Assembly: GCF_014202345.1 (NCBI RefSeq)
Contig: NZ_JACHGO010000008.1
Coordinates: 117,518-181,517, forward strand
DNA from: Desulfovibrio intestinalis
Lineage (GTDB): Bacteria > Desulfobacterota > Desulfovibrionia > Desulfovibrionales > Desulfovibrionaceae
Length of the DNA: 64,000 nt
Direction of reading: 5' to 3'
Positions 61,532 through 64,000 of this stretch are shown here, piece by piece. Below the pieces are notes generated by a model that saw only the letters and a program-made list of their open reading frames with translations, was not told where the DNA came from and did no database searches. The translations under genes were made by a program, and so were the position numbers. Numbering within the stretch: the stretch's first letter is position 1; each line of letters starts with the position of its first letter.

Positions 61532-62293
61532 TCATAGCTGCCTTTTGCGTGCATATCCCCTTGGTGTAAGCATATATGACCCAAGAGATCGGCTTTCACT
61601 GTTGCCAATAATAAGCAGAGAAAGCATGTCCACCTGTGTTGCATCAAAGCTGTCCAGCCTGTGTACGCTCACGCTCTGTTCAGGACGGTAAGCCTGGCGC
61701 ACCAATCCAACGGGACACTGCGGTTCACGAAAGCGGCGAGCCAGCGTCAGGGCGGTGTCCAGGTGACCGGGGCGTCCCTTGGAACGCGGGTTGTATATGG
61801 CGCAGACAAAGTCTGCCTCAAGGGCCGCCGTAAGCCTTTTGACAATGGTTTCCCACGGGGTGAGCAGATCGCTCATGCTGATGCAGGCAAAGTCGTGCGT
61901 CAGGGGCGCACCAAGCAGGGCTGCCGCCGCGCACACGGCAGGCACCCCCGGCACCACGCCAAAGGGAATGTGGTCAACAAGGCCGCGAGATTCCAGAACC
62001 TCAAGGGCAAGGCCAGCCAGGGCGTAGATGCCGGGATCGCCCGAGCAGACAAGGACCGTGGCCTGACCAGCCAAAGCGGCGTCCACTGCGGCTTCACAGC
62101 GTTCTGTCTCGTGCCGCATGCCCGTACTGATACGCTGCTTGCCTTCAAGCAGTTCCGGTGGAACCATATCCATATACAGGTGATAGCCCGCCACGCACTC
62201 GGCCCGTTCCAGAACGGCGCGGGCCTGCGGCGTAAGGCAGTCGGCGTGTCCAGGGCCAAGGCCCACCACATGCAGGCTGGCTGCTTGCGTCAT
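61532..62293 (-). CDS. cbiH: Precorrin-3B/cobalt-factor III C17-methyltransferase CbiH
   Basis: 253 residues, CobJ/CbiH type. SAM-dependent ring contraction and C17 methylation. Motifs: VVGLGPGHADCLTPQARAVLE at the N-terminus, VCSGDPGIYALAGLALEV, VVPGVPAVCAAAALLGAPLTHDFACISMSDLLTPW in pieces, CAIYNPRSKGR near the substrate pocket. It follows cbiG by 3 bases on the minus strand. Other cobalamin genes (cbiD, cbiET, cbiF) lie 36-40 kb away in the window. Confidence 0.94.
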   Translation of the reverse strand: MTQAASLHVVGLGPGHADCLTPQARAVLERAECVAGYHLYMDMVPPELLEGKQRISTGMRHETERCEAAVDAALAGQATVLVCSGDPGIYALAGLALEVLESRGLVDHIPFGVVPGVPAVCAAAALLGAPLTHDFACISMSDLLTPWETIVKRLTAALEADFVCAIYNPRSKGRPGHLDTALTLARRFREPQCPVGLVRQAYRPEQSVSVHRLDSFDATQVDMLSLLIIGNSESRSLGSYMLTPRGYARKRQL

Positions 62294-62296
62294 GAT

Positions 62297-63562
62297 TTAC
62301 CCTTTTTCGCTGTGGTCGGCATTGGCATGAGCATTTGGGTGCTCTTCTTCAAAGGCCAGGGCCACCGCAATGGTCAGTTGTGACTGAAAAATTTCCTTGG
62401 CCAACAACAGCCGGGCCACACCCGTGCCATCTTCTCCACGGGCTGCCAGCAAGGCTGCGGCCTCGCACACACTGAACGGAGGCTGCCCAAAACGCCGCCC
62501 TGCCGCTTCTGAAGGATTGGGCACAGGGCACTTGGCCAGCCGGGCAGAATCAAAGCCCTGAAGAGGCACATCAAGGCGGGCGGCAAGCTCTCGCAATGCC
62601 CGTTCCTGCAATTTCTCTGTTACTGTGCTCAACGCGGCGATGGCCTGCGGCTCCAGACCGTGGATGGCAAAAAATTCATTTAACGCAGCCAGCGCCATTC
62701 CCGGTGGCAGATCCTTGCGGCAGCCAAGTCCCACATAAAGACGCGGCACTGCGACGCGCAAAAGCCCCTCGGCAAGTGGCAACCGCCGCCAATGCGCTGC
62801 AAGCAGAGGTGGCGCGTGCGCCTCACGTTTGCCAGCCAGCAAGGAGTGCGGCAAAGCCATAGCTCCGGCCTCGCTGGGTACTGGCGTCAGCGAATCGTGC
62901 TCCGGCACCGCCCCGCAGGGGTCCCAAACTTCCAGGCTTTCGCCCTCCAGCAGAGCTGCCTGTGCGCGCGGCAACCGCTGCCAATCCACAATGCGCAGGC
63001 CAGCCTCACGCAAAAACAGATCAAGAGCCAAAGGATGCCCGCCTGTGGACGGCTTTCCGCCTGAAGCCAGGGCGCTGCCTTCGCTCTCGATCAGGGCAGC
63101 GTCGCTTTCTGCCATAACATCAGAAGCTGTTGTAATTACTGGCGTGGCCCGGAGCAACTGCGCCACATGACGGGTCAGTTCGTTGCCGCCGCCCCAGTGG
63201 CCGGAAAGAAGGCTGATTACATAGTTGCCCGCCGCGTCCAGCACCAGCACGGGCGGGTCCAGGCTCTTGTGGGTCAACAATGGGGCCAGGGCGCGCACCG
63301 CAATGCCAGTGGCCCCAATGAACACATGCGCGCCATACTGCTGGTACGTTGTGGAAAGAAATTCTCCCAACCTGTGAAAGGGCTGCGCGTCCGAGGAGCA
63401 AATGCGCTCGGGCATGAATATGCGGCAATCGGCCAGACGGCCCCCCTTGGGGCTTGTCCAGGGTTTTCCGGCTACCAGCGATTTGAGCCGCCGGGCCAGG
63501 GGCAAGGCGGAAGCGCTCAAGGCGTAGCAGGCAAGAGATTTCTTTTCAAAAACAGGATGCAC
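62297..63562 (-). CDS. cbiG: Cobalt-precorrin-5A hydrolase CbiG
   Basis: 421 residues from GTG 63562, with GGAGG 4 bases before; the longer ATG start at 63637 has no binding site. Opens the lactone of cobalt-precorrin-5A and removes acetaldehyde. CbiG domains: SLACYALSASALPLARRLKSLV, IGATGIAVRALAPLLTHKSLDPPVLVLD (in parts), LSGHWGGGNELTRHVA, and the C-terminal domain starting YVGLGCRKDLPPGMAL to PFSVCEAAALLAA. Operon with cbiH. The start choice is the main uncertainty. Confidence 0.92.
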   Translation of the reverse strand: MHPVFEKKSLACYALSASALPLARRLKSLVAGKPWTSPKGGRLADCRIFMPERICSSDAQPFHRLGEFLSTTYQQYGAHVFIGATGIAVRALAPLLTHKSLDPPVLVLDAAGNYVISLLSGHWGGGNELTRHVAQLLRATPVITTASDVMAESDAALIESEGSALASGGKPSTGGHPLALDLFLREAGLRIVDWQRLPRAQAALLEGESLEVWDPCGAVPEHDSLTPVPSEAGAMALPHSLLAGKREAHAPPLLAAHWRRLPLAEGLLRVAVPRLYVGLGCRKDLPPGMALAALNEFFAIHGLEPQAIAALSTVTEKLQERALRELAARLDVPLQGFDSARLAKCPVPNPSEAAGRRFGQPPFSVCEAAALLAARGEDGTGVARLLLAKEIFQSQLTIAVALAFEEEHPNAHANADHSEKG

Positions 63563-63914
63563 AGGGCCTCCGGCGGTCCGCCGCCGTAAGTGACTTGAGC
63601 GCGCGACGCAGTAAGCAAAAGAACGCGCCGCGTGCATAAAAGACTGTGGCCGGGAATCCTTACCGGAACCCCGGCCACCATATTCAGGCCTGCGTGCGGT
63701 CTGCAGGTTTCAACTTTCACAGTGCTGCGTCTGCGGCTGGCTGGATGGCGGCAAGTGCGGCACGTTTTACTGCGTGCCGCCATCCTCGCCAATGCAGGAA
63801 CCAACGTTACACGGGACATTTCAATTGGAAAATATATTCCCCAAAAGTTGTTCTGCGTTAGCCACACCGCGTTGCAGCGTTAGAGCGCTTAAACTTCTTT
63901 AAAGCTAAAATGAT
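63563..63914. other. Intergenic region upstream of cbiG with a repeat-family copy
   Basis: About 350 bases. No cobalamin riboswitch was recognised. GTTAGAGCGCTTAAACTT (63882-63899) and nearby CTGCGTTAG / GCGTTGCAGCGTTAGAGC match the right end of the 25-kb element in order and spacing, so a degraded copy is present at about 63858-63915. Confidence 0.45.
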
Positions 63915-63983
63915 GGGATGGCCCCGCCCGACTGAAGCGGGTATGCATAAGGTAGCCTAAAAACCTTTGCAGGAGGCCATCCC
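63915..63983 (+). promoter_or_regulatory. Structured leader: three-way-junction-like RNA at the right edge
   Basis: GGGATGGCC (63915-63923) can pair over 9 bases with GGCCATCCC (63975-63983). Inside are CCGC/GCGG (63924-63927 with 63937-63940) and AAGGT/ACCTT (63949-63953 with 63963-63967). The outer stem takes in the end of AGGAGG, the likely ribosome binding site. A riboswitch-type or attenuating leader is possible; alternatively it is the end of a mobile element. Confidence 0.4.
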
Positions 63984-63984
63984 A

Positions 63985-64000
63985 ATGAAAGCTATTACCA
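63985..64000 (+). CDS. Start of a gene cut by the window edge
   Basis: ATG 63985 is preceded at 8 bases by AGGAGG (63971-63976), and reads MKAIT before the sequence ends. Nothing can be said about the product. Supported only by a good ribosome binding site and position after a structured leader. Confidence 0.35.

Overview
The window is a GC-rich, gene-dense stretch of a sulfate-reducing Desulfovibrio-type chromosome. Several products point close to Desulfovibrio desulfuricans: a 45-residue rubredoxin, a short tetrahaem cytochrome c3, the desulfoferrodoxin / rubredoxin / rubredoxin:oxygen oxidoreductase trio, an adenylate kinase with the Cys129-His135-Cys151-Cys154 metal site known from D. gigas, NfnAB, and a LutB-LutA fusion next to GlcD/GlcF-type lactate dehydrogenase subunits. 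The species assignment rests on recalled protein sequences, not on a search.

Layout. 1-4.1 kb: 3' end of an AsmA-like gene, adk, dut, argD and a small DksA/TraR zinc-finger gene. 4.8-6.5 kb: Pit phosphate transporter and its DUF47 partner. 6.8-15.5 kb (minus strand): pseudouridine synthase, CofD/YvcK-like protein, RNase D-like exonuclease, mnmE, jag/khpB, yidC, yidD, rnpA, rpmH. The rpmH-to-mnmE block is the classic origin-proximal order, but dnaA is not in the window. 15.8-19.8 kb: three envelope proteins and an odd shikimate-kinase-family enzyme. 20.1-25.4 kb: a DapF/CntK-like epimerase followed by cbiD, cbiET and cbiF; cbiH and cbiG lie apart at 61.5-63.6 kb. 26-37 kb: aldehyde dehydrogenase, NfnAB transhydrogenase, PHP phosphatase, a two-domain ABC ATPase, DedA and several small or secreted proteins. 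37.8-43.4 kb: lactate oxidation operon. 44-53 kb: late flagellar cluster with fliW, csrA and flgM. 53-57 kb: two paralogous MFS pumps and metF. 57-61.4 kb: a secreted NAGPA-domain protein, the oxygen-defence operon and cytochrome c3.

How the genes work together. Lactate oxidation (GlcD/GlcF, LutC/LutBA), NfnAB and cytochrome c3 belong to the electron economy of sulfate reduction. Desulfoferrodoxin, rubredoxin and Roo reduce superoxide and oxygen; a perfect 7-1-7 Fur/PerR-like palindrome lies upstream of them. The flagellar block has two promoter classes: a sigma-28-like promoter ahead of the flgM pair, and a sigma-54-like promoter ahead of flgI and the hook-associated genes, with a hairpin and a 4x15-bp tandem repeat between them.

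No rRNA, tRNA or CRISPR array was found. A family of AT-rich inverted repeats with GAGC/GCTC ends recurs in several intergenic regions; the best copy is a 230-bp MITE-like unit with 33-bp inverted ends. The most unusual points are the CntK-like racemase leading the cobalamin operon, the low-complexity extensions on three consecutive cobalamin enzymes, the shikimate-kinase-like protein lacking key substrate residues, and a structured leader at the right edge.
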